Made by a program: the position numbers and the translations under genes. 64,000 nt of DNA from Diphasiastrum complanatum (lineage: Eukaryota > Streptophyta > Lycopodiopsida > Lycopodiales > Lycopodiaceae), in the NCBI GenBank assembly GCA_029204225.1, contig CM055113.1, forward strand, positions 16,683,745-16,747,744, given 5' to 3'. Shown here piece by piece: positions 1-13,450 of the stretch. The notes beneath the pieces were generated by a model. That model saw nothing but the letters and a program-made list of their open reading frames with translations, was not told the origin of the DNA and ran no database searches. How positions within the stretch are numbered: position 1 is the first letter of the stretch; each line of letters begins with the position of its first letter.

Positions 1-2150
1 AATATTTGTATCATGTGAATATATCCTTTGATAACTTTGGATTTACAAGAACATAACTCCTCATAACAACATAAACTAGAGTTCGAAGAGTTATAACGCC
101 AATCCCACTTGAGCATTCAAGATGAATCCCCTGAATAATTGAACTAATGAACATATTTGACCTTTGATGATCTTTATGCTAATTGGTTTGATTTGGTGAA
201 CCATATGTATACTATTGGAACTTGTCGATGCCAAAGTGCACAAATCCATGATCAATGTCCTACATCCTCATAATTACAATACCAAATATGATTTGTCTCA
301 AAAATTTTGATTTTGATTATGTGCACTCCATGAATGCTCCAGAGAGAGATCTTATGATGAGTTGTGCTTTGATGATGGAAATGTGATCCTTAATAATGCA
401 ATTATGAATAAGATATTTTGAGCTTACAAACGAACCTAATATTCGAATTCATGCACAAAAATAATGATAGGAGTGACCTTTTAAGATGTATAACTTCCTT
501 ATTAAATACAAAGAAGATATAACAAACCTTAATTATGTCAAATGCAAAAGACTTTGAAACTTCACCACGATTGCGAACTCTTGCTCTCTAGATAGTATAT
601 AAAATTGTGTGGGATGCACTGGAGTTGGAAGTTGGAAAATAGGCTGTACAAAATGAAAAAGGTTTTGTAAGGCACTACGCAGTTCTTATTTTTATTATAA
701 AAATGCAAAACTTGATCATACATTTGAACAATATCTTGGTAATGCTTCTTGGTATTATCAACCCATGGGATCATAGAGAATGAGCCAACCTCAAGTACGA
801 TACACCAACCACTAGTTGTGCAAAGATATGGTCCTAGTAATGAGAACTAGAACTAATTATGAGAGTGAGAAAAATATTTTTTTATGAAAAAAAACATAAT
901 TGTGATGTTGCTTATGAGCAAGATTGTGATGACTATATTGAAACCAATTATAAAGTTCGAGAGTCAAGTAAAGAATATAACTGTAAGGGAGTGGTATAAT
1001 ATGATGAAGTTATGACGAAGAGTATGTACAAAGAGAAGAGAGGGTAGGAAAGCAAATGAACATGAAAGGTAAAGAAAATGTCATTCAAAGAATTGTGGAA
1101 GGACAACGAGGAGTGCATTATTAAAGAATTTGCCTAAATCCCACAATGCAACCTAAATGGAACTAGGTGAAAATCTCACTATCCAAGATCAAGAAAAACT
1201 CATTTGAAGAAGGTAAATTTAGCAATTGAGTTAGGATTCACAATTCATTTAGCCCATTGGAATGCTAAAGTAGATAAAGAAAGAACTCATAGTGCAAATA
1301 TCAGGCTTGTTTGGAGGCCTCTATTGTTAAGCAATGAGAAAGGCATGGGGACATCCTAGTAAAGAGTATGATAGAAACCATAAGTATCTTTAGCTTTGAA
1401 AAGTTGGACAGAGAAAAAGACTTACTCAAATGCATTCTAATTATTTTTAAAAGATGCATGGGATGTTAGAAGCAAAGGAGACGTTTTTGGACAACAATTT
1501 ATTTGATTTGTGAGGATGGAATGGAGATGGTGAAAAATCCATACGTGGAATTTAATTTTTTCAATTTCTCTTTGTTTACTTCGTGAGTTGTGGGATTTAT
1601 TTCTAGAGTAGTAATAGTTTGGTGTAGTTTATGATGCTCAGTTGTGTCTCTTTTGTGTGTTATCTAGGATCTAGTGAATGATAGATCATGGTAGGTATAG
1701 TGGTAGTATTGTTAAAATCGGAGGATCTAAAACTCATTTGGATTTACGTACATCATTCAAGCATCAAGGATTGCACATCAACAAGATTAATCAAAATCTA
1801 GACACTAATTCTAGCTTAATCTCATCTGGAATGGCAATGGCCTTTTGACACCACAAACAAATTAGCATCTACTAATCTTCATGGACCCTCACACGTGTGG
1901 ACAATGTAGAATTCATAGCAGGTTCAAATCAACTCATTAGACACAACGAATGTCACATAAACCAACAATAATCCTTCTTGGAAGAGCAAAATTGTCAAAA
2001 ATCACACCAAGCTCTCAATCCATAACTATTGAGATTGGATCTAAGGTTAGGTCTAAATGTACTTAGGGTAGACCCTAATCCTACCAATCAAGGCCTTAGA
2101 TTACGCAAATTAGCCCTTAGATCAAGGTGCCTCTTTTTGAAGGTGGCCGA
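1..2150. other. No gene recognised
   Basis: AT-rich sequence without a long open frame or a recognisable protein motif on either strand. The last few hundred bases, from about 1,700, probably belong to the 3' non-coding end of copia element A, whose RNase H region begins just to the right, but no LTR edge can be fixed here. Confidence 0.5.
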
Positions 2151-2667
2151 CCTCAAGGAAAATCCCTACAAAATAGGACCATGTGACTTGGCCTTGATTC
2201 AAGCATAATTGAAGAAATCTTTCAACAATGGTTTAGTAAGAATGTCATCCACACAAAATGAGGTGTCCACATGCTCCAACTTGACTTCTATTGATTGCAC
2301 TTTCTCAAACACAAAATGGTAGGCAACTTCGATATGCTTGCTCCTAGCATGGAAGATCCTGTTGGTTGCAAGGCTTTGAGCTTATTTTTTATCGCATTTG
2401 ATGAGGGGAATGTCTTCATATCTAATCACCTTAAGCTTTATCAATAGCCTCTTGATCCACAAGATCTCCTTGGTGGTGAATGTGAGTGCTTTATATTTGG
2501 CCTTGTTTGATGAAAGAGACATGGTTTCTTGCTTCTTTGAGAGCCATGAAATGACTCCATCTCCAATAAATATTGCATATATATCTTAATGAACTTCTAT
2601 CGGGCCTTGTCTCCAACAAAGTCTGAATCTGAAAAACCAAACAAATCAATGTGATCATATTATGTAC

Positions 2668-3148
2668 CATAACGGTGAGCCCTTCAGTGACAACCTCGCA
2701 AGGGGCATGACACAAGTCTGGCATTATCGACATGTTTTGGTGCCACCGCATCACCATCCTAGGTGGTCACATGTCGCCGACAGGTCCGTGCTTGATGGAA
2801 CCCACTATGCTATGCCTATATAGTGGTGGGTCTTCCCTTTTGCCTTTCACTGAGTCTAACCGGGATTTGGTGGATGGAGAGTACATGCATTAGCTAGGAT
2901 GTATCTCCAGGCCAAGAGATGTGTGCTAGGGACAGCCAAGGGCGATGGTTGGTGGTATGGAATGCCAGTTATCGCAGGAGGCTTGACTAGGCATGAGGAT
3001 GTCCTCAATAGCTCTAGTGCATGGGGATGGGTCGGTAGTGACCCTATGGATGGGCGGATACAGTGCGTTGTCACTGGTATGGGGCGTGCGTCGACCTTCA
3101 AGGCAATCAAAGATGCAAGGGAGTTGTAACAAATCACCTCCATAAGAT
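2668..3148 (-). mobile_element. Probable solo LTR inside element A RNase H
   Basis: About 480 bases interrupt otherwise colinear copia RNase H sequence: the FGISY side lies to the right and the LFGFSDSDF side to the left. On the minus strand the insert runs from TGTTACAACTCC to GGTACA, close to the TG...CA of an LTR, and carries a TATA-like CTATATAGG near 2,816. It has no protein motif and is richer in GC than its host. A short direct repeat resembling TGAT flanks it. A solo LTR of another element is the best reading; a non-autonomous DNA transposon is the alternative. Confidence 0.5.
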
Positions 3149-4851
3149 ATGCCAAAATTGGGTGTGTTATAAATGTATCAAAGCACCCTTTTGGCTAGTT
3201 TCCAATGGTGAATCAATGGATCTTGCATGTATTGACTTAATCTATTGACACTATAGATCTGATATGCATATAGTAAGCCAAAGCAAGGAGCTTATGATAC
3301 TCCTATAGAGAGTGATGTCCTTGAAGGATTTTTCATCATCTCCCTTAGGATCTCTTGCATGGTGCTCCATTGAAGTTTCTATCTTTTTGCACCTATCCAT
3401 ATTGAACTTCTTGAGAATTGAAGTAGCATACTTTGATTGACAAACGAAACTAAACTCATGACTCTTACTAGTTCAATGCCCAAAATATAGTGCAAAACTC
3501 GTAGATCTTGTATTTTGAACTCCTTTTTCAAAGCCATCTTGGTTTCATTGATGAGATCTAAATTGTTTCCACAAAATATGATATCATCTGCATACAATAA
3601 GAGTATAAGCACATCATCATCATGAAATTTAAAATAGAAAGAAGGATCTAAGTCACTTAGATTGAATCCAAGTGAAATAAGAAAGGAATGTAGCCAAGGA
3701 TGCCATGATCTTGGTGCTTGTTTCAAACCATACAAGCTCTTCTTGAGTAGGAAAACTTTGTCTTCAAGTCCATGTTGAATGAAGCCCTCAGGTTGCTCCA
3801 TGTATATCTCCTCAAGATAGCCATACAAGAAAGCATTAGATACATAAGCTTGAAAAAGCATCCAATTGAAATGTGAAGATAGAGCAATCAAGATTCTAAT
3901 TGTTGTCATCTTGGCCATGGGTGCAAAGGTCTCTTTATAGTCCAAACCTTTGATTTGTGCATAGCCTTTTGCACATAGTCGAGCCTTGAGCTTATTGATT
4001 GATCCATCTTGATTGTATTTGGTTCTAAAAACCCATTTACAACCAATAACTTTCTTGTTGGATGGTAGATGTACCAATATCCAAGTGTGATTTTCAGTCA
4101 ATGCATTGTACATATTTATGATCATAACTTGATACCAATATTTTGAATCTAATGCTTCTTGAACACATGAAGGTTCTCATCAAAAGAAGTGAAGAGAGCA
4201 TTAGAAAGTTACCAATTTCGGCTTGCCTTCCCTTATCAAGATAGGTGAGCCTCAAGGGCTCAGATTTGGATCTAGAAGATCTTCTTGAAGACATGAGATC
4301 TTGAGATTCCTCCTCTTCAAGAGTGGATCAATAAGATCTTGGGCCAATTTGGTTGCATATCTAGAAATAGCTAGAAGATAGAAATCACTACTTTGTGCAT
4401 GCTAGAACTTAGAAATGCACAAAGATCTGATCATAAACACTTGAATATGACTTAGTACATGTCCCTATCCGTACAACAGGAATAACGTACGGTACTTCAC
4501 ACATGTGAAAGCTAGATCAACCATAAAATCAACATTCTACACATAGAAAACCAAGATATCAAAATAAATTCACAAGAGATGGACATAGAATCAAAAGAGG
4601 AAAGTTCTCCATACAAAATGAGAACATGAAGATGATTTCTCCAAGTTTTTACAGTTATCTATAGCAACCATAGTGTCACTTGGCCACTTGCCCTAAAATA
4701 GCAACTTCTAGGTACTTAACCAAAAACCTAAAATTTCTAGTCCAAATGCAATGTGCCAAAGTTAGCCAATTAGAATGGGTCCAAACATGACCTCATCCAC
4801 TTATCTACTTGCCAAAAATAGTAATACCACTATTTAGGTTTTGTGACTAGA

Positions 4852-5653
4852 AAATGAAAGTTTGAATTAATGCGTAATGCTGATGAGCAGTAGCGCAATA
4901 GCAATCTCTAAAACAACTCGAATAAGTGAGCTAGAATGCTCAGGAGTGTTCAAGCTCGCAGGCTCGAGAGAGAGCTAACTATTCAAATGCTTTTGATAAT
5001 TCTGATTTTCAATGAATTGATCTGTATGAATATGAACAACTATTTATACTAAGAAATTAGGTCGTCTATTGCGATCGCCAGTTGGTTGATAATCTGTTGA
5101 CATCCATCTGGTCCTTGTCATTGATTGTTGATAAGCGGTGAAATTGGCCGTAAACGTTCTGTCTGCATAAATGAACCAAAACTGTAGCTCTGCATAAATG
5201 AACTAAAACAGCCACAGGTGACACTGTCGAGTTTTTTGCAAAATGGCGAAAAAACTGAAGGTGCCCTTAAATCTCATTTAGGGATGCCCCACACCTTGTC
5301 AAAGTCATTTCCTTAACACTTGAAGCTCTTTGCAAAAAGCGAAAAATGCGACACTGCATATTTGCACGAGATTCCTAACAAGAAAAAGGCGAAAAAGGTG
5401 ACACTGCATATTTGCACGAGATTCCTGACAGGCAAAAAATGCGAAAAAGGTGACACTGTATTTTTACACAAGATTTCTGTCAGGCGAAAAATGCGACATT
5501 GTCGTAAACTCCGTGTAATTCTACAGATTGTGAAAAACACTTGTAATTCTACAGACTATGTAAACACATGGGAAAATCCGCAGAACTGGATAAACAATGG
5601 ATGAAGATTAAAACCGATTGGACGATTGGTAAGAAGGAGAATAATCCAACACA
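4852..5653 (-). repeat. LTR piece of the element C family inside element A
   Basis: This stretch matches most of the LTR at 11,508-12,657 in the same orientation, up to the shared end (…ATCCAACA on the plus strand). It sits between the RT/linker side and the integrase side of element A, so it is a later arrival. It contains a run of about 50-base units rich in GCGAAAAA, between about 5,339 and 5,495, with one more unit than the 12.4-kb copy. Short open frames here are repeat artefacts. Confidence 0.75.
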
Positions 5654-6656
5654 AAGTTCAAAGTTAGCACACATCAAAGCTTCATCCCAAAATGACTTAG
5701 GAAGATTTACATTCACCCTCATGAATTTTGCTCTTTCAAAAAGATTGGTCTTCCTCTCTTCCCTCTTGATCCCATGTGCCACACAAACTTTTTTGAACTT
5801 TGTTGATAAGTCTCATTGTACAACTTTAAACACTTTATATTCATGTTGAATTGACTTTTCACAACATTCTTAAACTTGAGAAAGACATCAAATATGAAAT
5901 CGTCACTCTTTAGAAGATAAGTCCAACAATATCTACTCAAGTCATCTATACAATTCACAAACATCTTTGCTCTTCCATTACTCAAAGAACTAGTACAATG
6001 TAAATCCAAATGTACTAGATGAAAAGACATATTAGATCTTGAGATAGATCTAGAACAAGACAACCTTTGTGACTTTGACATTGAACAAAGTTCACCAACT
6101 TGATTCTTTGCCTTCAAACCACCATGGTTAGAACCAACAAATCCATCAAGTTTGTAGACCTCACCTTGTCTCTTGCCTTGAGCAATCAAGACTTCATTCC
6201 TTTTGATCAAACAAGAATCACCAACAAATTCCACTTTGATCCGTTTGTCAACCATTTGACACACACTAAGCACATTCTTAGTAATGGAAGGTATGCACAA
6301 AACATTCTTCAAATAAACATTCCCATTTGTAGATGAGAGATTAATAGGAATAGTATCAATGCCCTTGATAAAAACTTTACCACCATTGGCCATGTTGATG
6401 ACCTTCTTCTCTCCTTCATAAGACACCAAAGAAGTGAAGTATTCTGTGACATGTCATATGAAAGTTTGCTCCACTATCAATCCACCAGGGATCAATATCT
6501 CCATCATTGGTTAGCAAACAAGAAGACATCAAAAAAGCATCATCATTTGTATTTTTGAGCACCAACACCATCCTCATCAAAAATGAAATTGCCTTGATTC
6601 TCATCTTGATCTGTGTTACAGCCATATTCAGCTAAGGACATGGAATAGTCCTAATA

Positions 6657-7105
6657 TGGTAGACCGGCCCTCCAGTGTTTGAGATTATTGGTCATGTCTA
6701 GATTTTATTCCACGTCGAGGCCTGTTGGTGACTAATGATCTTGAGAGGACCCAGACACTCTAATTGAGACATATGGAGTAGTGCATATACGTGTGACTGA
6801 TATAGGCAAGAGGAACGCATGAAGAGCTATGATCTATTTATAGTTGACCTGCATGGGGATTGCATGGGTTCATGCACATGATCCTACTCTCTATATATTG
6901 AGGTAGTGATTATTCCATCGACGACTTTGGTCTAAGTTGGATGTTGAGCTCTTCTACTCTTGCTTTCACATGGCATGGCTTGGGGGCTAGATCCAGGAAG
7001 ATTCTCCAAGAGGGATCTAGGATTGGTTGGGTGGTTTTGCTCCACAATCTCTTTTGTTATGTTTTCCTATCCTTATCTTAGGGGTTTTCCTTATTGGTCT
7101 TTACA
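6657..7105 (+). repeat. LTR of element B
   Basis: About 450 bases bounded by TGGTAG and TTTACA and followed at once by a tRNA-Met primer-binding site, the arrangement expected at the inner edge of a 5' LTR. TATA-like motifs (CTATTTATAG near 6,834; CTATATATTG near 6,892) fit an LTR promoter on the plus strand. No second copy was found in the window, so the outer edge is uncertain. Confidence 0.5.
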
Positions 7106-7106
7106 T

Positions 7107-7118
7107 TGGTATCAGAGC
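7107..7118 (+). other. Primer-binding site (initiator Met tRNA) of element B
   Basis: TGGTATCAGAGC, the classic plant LTR-retrotransposon site complementary to the 3' end of initiator methionine tRNA, one base after the LTR end. Confidence 0.75.
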
Positions 7119-9449
7119 CCGACTAAGATGCAGTATTGGATGGGATGAAGACAAGCTCTACATCAAATCGGAATTTAACACACTTGGATTCACATCCCGG
7201 ATGGAGTGTTGTTTTTTCAAGGGAAATTGGGTTTGGATTCACTAATTCTTGTATGAAGTATGCTTTTTAAACTTGGTGGTAGAGTGCTCTTCTCCTTGTT
7301 TGATTTTTTTAGACATATTGTGGATTAGTGTGAAATTCATACTTATTTTTCTTAAGCCTTGAGAAAGTTTCCATTTGAAGTAGAATGATCTGCATGAGTA
7401 GATCCACTTTCTTGCTTAAATCTGTTTTTTTTTTAATGAATAATTTGCATGAATCCATAATGTTTTGGACAGTTTTGATTCAGATTTAGTAGTAGGTTGC
7501 TGTTGATAGATTGACAAGGAATTGATTTATCCGGAATGAATAAACTAATTGTTGCTGAAAATTTTGAATTTATGGTTTGCATGTGAGGATTTAAGGTTTT
7601 TCTAGGCTAATCCTCGTGCTTCATGCAAACTGAAAACTGAAAACATAGAATGGATGTTGTAAATTTTTGGTTCTCTAGAAAAACAGGTAAAGACTTGGAG
7701 TAAGTGAAGCATGCAGGTGAACCCTTGTGAAGCCTTTCTTGGATTGTTGTTCACTACCTCTGAGTTGTGTAACCTGCTGTAACAAAGAATTAGATGTATG
7801 AACATCTGATTGTGTACGAAGGTTGATCTTAGAGGGTTATAGGCCTGCAAGCAAACCTGTTGAAGATGTGAGTTGAAGAAGTGAGGGTGACCCTGGAGAA
7901 AACCATTGGATTTGGGTCAATGGTTGTGGAAGAGTAGAGTGCAGCCAGAACACTTGTGGCAGTCATGAAACGGGTAGTTTCCAGTGACGGCTGGTTGTGG
8001 AAAATCTGCTTCTTGAACGATGTAGAATCGTGGGGTTGGTGTCAGCATGAATAGTGCTGCATGGCGCGATCTTTCCCTGTTTCTGCTCGAAATCTCTCTC
8101 TTTTACTCGTGGTGGTGGTCGCGATTTTGCTTACTTCTGAACTCAGAAGGAAGAGCGGCTGTGAGAAGAAAAGAGATGAGTTATTTGATCTTTTGCAGCG
8201 GAGGCAACCATGGGAGAAGAGGCGCGAGTGCAGGAATAACCTTTCCCTGGCAGCGATATGGTGATCATCGATGGCTGCTAACTCCTGGTTTGATTCCCTG
8301 TTTGGTGTAGCAGATGTGGCTGTAGCATTGCGATGATGCCCTTCCTCGTTCTCTCTTGATTGTGGGCGGCCATGGCTGAGTTCCGACCTCTCCCCTTTTA
8401 TTTGTGGAACCCTTGTTAGGGTTTTTTTTTTCGGGGGGCGGGGGCGCTTAACTTGCTTGCATGAAGCTTTTTTATTGAACTTCTTGCTTTCCTCTGGATG
8501 CATGTTAAGGGGGGCCTCACCCTGTTGATTGCATGTCTCAGGTAGTTCACTTAGTTGTGAATGTCAATAACCATGTGTTACATTGATTTTATAGTTTTTG
8601 TAAAGGGGTTTGGTGCATTTGGTGGAATGCATGGCTATCTATTTGTAACGAATTTGTGGTTACATAGCCCGAAACTTTTTAAGTCTTTGCAAAAGTTTTG
8701 ATGTAATCAAAGCAATGGTCGAATCGGTAAGAAGATTTTGGGAATCTATCTAAATCGACAACTGAGTATAGGGTTACCTATTCTCCTGACTTAATTGGGA
8801 GAATCTTTGGAGAATATTTTTTTTATCCTAACTGTGATGTCTATGGGTTTGATCCATGGATTCAAGATTGGCAATAAAATACTGTCTTCATGGTAATTAT
8901 TCTCCAGGCAAGTCCCCTGTAGTAAGAATTTGATTTTCTGGTACTGTGCTTTTTATCGGTTTAACTCTGGAGTAGAAATATTCCCAGTTAATCGAGTTAA
9001 ATGGTATTTTTTGTTCTTCCTTTTGGACTTGGTGGTGCACCGATAGGCTTATCTTTAATGATTTTGATCTTTAAGATAGGGCAAGCTAAAGCTTTTGAAA
9101 TACTTGTTAAAGTGCATAAATGGAATAAAGGTCATAATATTTGGAGGTAGCTCTATATTCGATAAAAAAACCATTGTATTGAATATCGTAAAAGAGTACT
9201 CGAATCCAAATTTTATGGATTTTTCATTAGTTTAGGCAACTTTAACGAAGTAATACCTAAACTAGTATTGTAAAAAAGGAAGCAGCCTAGCATTTACATG
9301 TGTCAGAGGAGTTTCCGGTGCCTTTGCTGATGAAATTTTTCTAGTGACCGGGAAAAAAATCTAAGGGAGGAAGAAAATGAGACACCTGAGTAGGTAAATG
9401 TAATAGTGTTGTGTAATTTGGATTGGTTAATAATCCTTGTCAGAAAATT
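7119..9449 (+). mobile_element. Interior of element B, no recognised coding domain
   Basis: About 2.3 kb downstream of the primer-binding site with no Gag, protease, integrase or RT motif that I can read. It is mostly AT-rich. A GC-richer island at about 8,041-8,470 contains overlapping short frames on both strands, including an ATG frame of 67 codons (8,061-8,264) with a hydrophobic VVVVAILL stretch. This could be the long non-coding body of a LARD-like non-autonomous element, or unrelated host sequence joined to an orphan LTR. No 3' LTR was found before element C begins. Confidence 0.3.
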
Positions 9450-9491
9450 GCATAGCACCAGTTTATTGAATTCATTAAACCGGTGCTATGC
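9450..9491. repeat. 42-bp near-perfect palindrome
   Basis: Two 16-base arms (GCATAGCACCAGTTTA and TAAACCGGTGCTATGC) pair with a single mismatch around a 10-base centre whose core, TGAATTCA, is itself palindromic. It sits exactly where the readable copia sequence of element C stops, so it probably marks the junction. Confidence 0.75.
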
Positions 9492-11495
9492 GACTCTGAT
9501 AAGAGCCTTCCAATGTGTTATACCAGGATTAGTCATAAACTGACTGAGAGAGCTAACTGCAAAATCTATGTTTGGCCTGGTACAGATCATGGCCTACATA
9601 AGGGATCGTATAACAGAATGGTAAGGATACTCACGCATCTGTTGCTTCTCATGAATTGTTTGGGGACACTGGTCCTTTGACAATTTCTGTCATGGTTCCA
9701 TTGGTGAGAGAGATAATTTGCAATTGATCAGATTATATCTGACTAAAATGTTGTAGATGTACCTCTGTTGTGTAATGTAGATCAACTTTTGTTTTCTGTC
9801 TCTGTGGATTTGTATACCAAGGCAGAAATGAGCTTTGCCCAGATCGGTCATGTCGAATTCGAAACATAACATTGTTTTCTCCTCTTTTATCAAATCGGTA
9901 CTATTGCTAAAAAGCAATGTATCATCCACGTATAATGTGATAATGATAAAAGACTGCTGCACTGCTTTGAAGTAAACGTTTATATCTGAAGAGCTAGGTG
10001 TATAGCCGTGATTAATGAGAGAAATATCGATCCTTTGAAACCATGCTCGAGCAGATTGCTTCAAGCCATAAAGTGTCTTATGGAGTTTACAGACATGATT
10101 GTGCTTACCCTCGATAATATAATCTTCGAGTTGCACCGTGTAAATGTCTTCTTCGATAACTCCATTGAGATATGCTGTATGTACATCCATTTGATGTATT
10201 TCCAAATCTGTTGCAGTGGCAAATGATAGCAAAAGTCGAATAGAAGAATGCTTGACTATTGGACTGAAGGTCTAAGTGTAATCGACGTTGTATACCTGAG
10301 AAAAACCTCTGGCTACTGGTCGTGTCTTTCTTCTGTTGATGCTTCCATATGCGTTGTACTTGACTTTGAAAATCCATTTGCAATCAACTACGTTTCTGCT
10401 AGCAAGTAATTCGACAATTGTCCATGTCTGGTTCTTGATAATAGATGAATACTCTTTATCCATAGCTTCTTTCCAAAAATCAGAGTCAGGCTGACTGAGT
10501 GCCTCTTGGACAGACATCGGTTCCTGAACTAGGTAGGCTACAGACTCGTCAATATACCGGTTAGGTGGTCTGCTACTCCTTGAAGATCTTCTAGGTAATA
10601 CAGGAAGTTGATCATTTCTATCATACTATAGTTGTTGAACTGCAACATCATCATCTTCTAATCCACCGTTCATTCGTTGTTTCTCGGAAGTAAAAGAGCT
10701 TGGGCCTTCAATGGGAATAGTCACCTGCAAAACTGGAAAGTTCAAAGCGTCAAGAGAATCTGATAGGTCGGCTACATGGGAACTGCCCTTTCCTTTGAAG
10801 TCTTGACACTGATCTTCGATGAAGATGACATCTCGGCTAATAAAACTGATCCGACAGCGACCATCTGTTGCAAAAGATTTTTAAACTGGTTAATGTGACT
10901 CTAAAGAGAATCACCAGTAGACATTTTGAATGTGAAGAATTTCCTTCGTAGATGTAACTTAGTAGTTACGTCTCTCACGTCATATAGTGAGTTCAAAATG
11001 TCCCAAACGTCTCTTGACGTTTTAGCTTCAGCTATATGTCCAATCTGTGTATCTAATATATTGAGGATAATAAGCGCGAAAGCTTTACCATCCTTCGATT
11101 TTCACTTTGAGTTGTCGTCTTCAGGTTTTACTTTTGTACCTATAACAACATCCCATAATTTGTTGGCGATTAACAAGGTCTTCATCTTAAATTTTCACAA
11201 ATGATAATTGGATCCACTCAGCTTTCTGCGATAAGACCGGCTTTACTTTGAGAATCCATCTAGAACTTAGTCTGTCGATTGTATCGATGACGCTAAGATG
11301 TGCTAATGCCAACAATAAGAAATCAATTCTCTGATACTGAAAGGTTGAAAAGAACTGAAGAGTATGTTATCAATCTGATATCGCAAAAGATATCAAGTAT
11401 TAGAGCTTTCGCTTTGATATCATATTGGAATCAGATAAAGAAGTAGTGAAACAACTCTGATACCATATCGGTATTAGATAAAGAGTAATGATTTA

Positions 11496-11507
11496 GCTTT
11501 GATACCA
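11496..11507 (-). other. Primer-binding site of element C
   Basis: On the minus strand this reads TGGTATCAAAGC, one base from the usual TGGTATCAGAGC, and it directly abuts the LTR end (…TTCCGACA). Confidence 0.7.
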
Positions 11508-12657
<1,150 letters not shown>

Positions 12658-12690
12658 TTGGCTATATCTATCCTCTTAAAAAGGGTATAT

Positions 12691-12784
12691 GAGTATTGTG
12701 TTTGTAATTTTTATGTAAGGGCAAGTTTTTCCAACCACAATCGAATAGATAAATTTTTTTGAACATTTTTCAACTCGCAGTTTC
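12691..12784 (+). repeat. Inverted-repeat copy 1, left part
   Basis: This segment, continued at 17,496-17,975, matches the reverse complement of 56,879-57,520. The two parts are separated only by element G. Identity is roughly 93% by eye outside gaps. The nature of the parent repeat is unknown; it shows no coding motif. Confidence 0.8.
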
Positions 12785-13438
12785 TGTGAGAGATTTCAAC
12801 TAGTTTAGTCTAGTTTAGTCATATTTTGGTAAATTGTCGATAAGAGGCCAAAACTCATTTTAGACTTAGAGAGAAACTTTTTGAAGTTATATCAGTTTAA
12901 AATACATTCAATAAACACTTTTTGAAAGTGTGGGAAAGTTGGTAGTCGAGTTTGAGAGAGATTCAAATTTGAACTTTGGGTACATTGAATCTAGACCCAA
13001 AGCCATTAGGGTTTACATTTTGGAGGGAAAGCCAAGTGGCCAAATAGGGTTTGGACACTCTATTAAAGGATGTAACTCGTGGAGAGACACATCTTCTCTC
13101 TTCTCTCTCACATTTCATCATTATACATGGTTCTCTTTGGGTTCTACTACTCATTGGTGCACTATCTTGGTGTTATCTTGCAATCTTGTGTGTAGAATGA
13201 TCATTTATTGTTATTTTCGGTTCCACACGTGTGAAATATAGTAGGGTACTGTAATTGTACAGAAAGAAACCATATTTTATGTTTTGGTTCATTTTTTATC
13301 AGTATCTCTTAGAGTTTGCATCTCATTTTGTATGTAGATGCTGATTTTTCTACATTGGTAGGATTGTTGGTTTGCTCCTTATTGTAACCAAAGATCAGAG
13401 ACATGGATTGGATCTTGAAAGATCTGAAATCCTTTACA
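12785..13438 (+). repeat. 5' LTR of element G
   Basis: 654 bases from TGTGAGAG to CTTTACA, preceded by the target duplication GTTTC and followed directly by the primer-binding site. It pairs with 16,844-17,495. A TATA-like region lies near 13,060. Confidence 0.93.
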
Positions 13439-13450
13439 TGGTATCAGAGC
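13439..13450 (+). other. Primer-binding site of element G
   Basis: TGGTATCAGAGC, complementary to the 3' end of plant initiator Met tRNA, with no spacer from the LTR. The following 590 bases up to the Gag start are an untranslated leader. Confidence 0.92.

Larger units (their letters stand above)
2150..6640 (-). mobile_element. Copia element A, old and broken
   Basis: Ty1/copia LTR retrotransposon fossil read right to left. Parts seen: aspartic protease (WWIDSGA near 6,475) and pre-integrase/integrase (about 5,655-6,430, with DDLSRYCW and a C-terminal KSFWDEA block); the integrase-RT linker (about 4,130-4,330); reverse transcriptase (about 3,290-4,125, with GCKWVF, SLYGLKQAPRSW and LLYADDI); and RNase H (about 2,197-2,668 plus 3,149-3,290, with VNRLSQYMQ and HARSKHIEVAYHF). 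Two other elements' LTR pieces lie inside it, at 2,668-3,148 and 4,852-5,653. No LTR of its own can be delimited, and its right edge meets the LTR of element B. It is broken in many places and clearly old. Its protease and pre-integrase resemble those of element G, so the two are probably from related lineages. Confidence 0.85.

Noticed and set aside
5320-5604. Lys-rich 94-codon frame, also seen at 12,374-12,610
   Set aside because: Lies in tandem units of a copia LTR; not a gene.
8042-8503. 153-codon minus-strand frame, and overlapping plus-strand frames of 67 and 87 codons
   Set aside because: No family motif on either strand, and the frames mask one another in a short GC-rich island. Mentioned only as part of element B.
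9483-9680. Plus-strand frame reading like the C-terminal end of an alpha/beta hydrolase (IYVWPGTDHGLH)
   Set aside because: The opposite strand reads as copia RNase H-side sequence (CTRPNIDFAVS, SQFMTNPG) continuous with element C, so the hydrolase look is an antisense coincidence.
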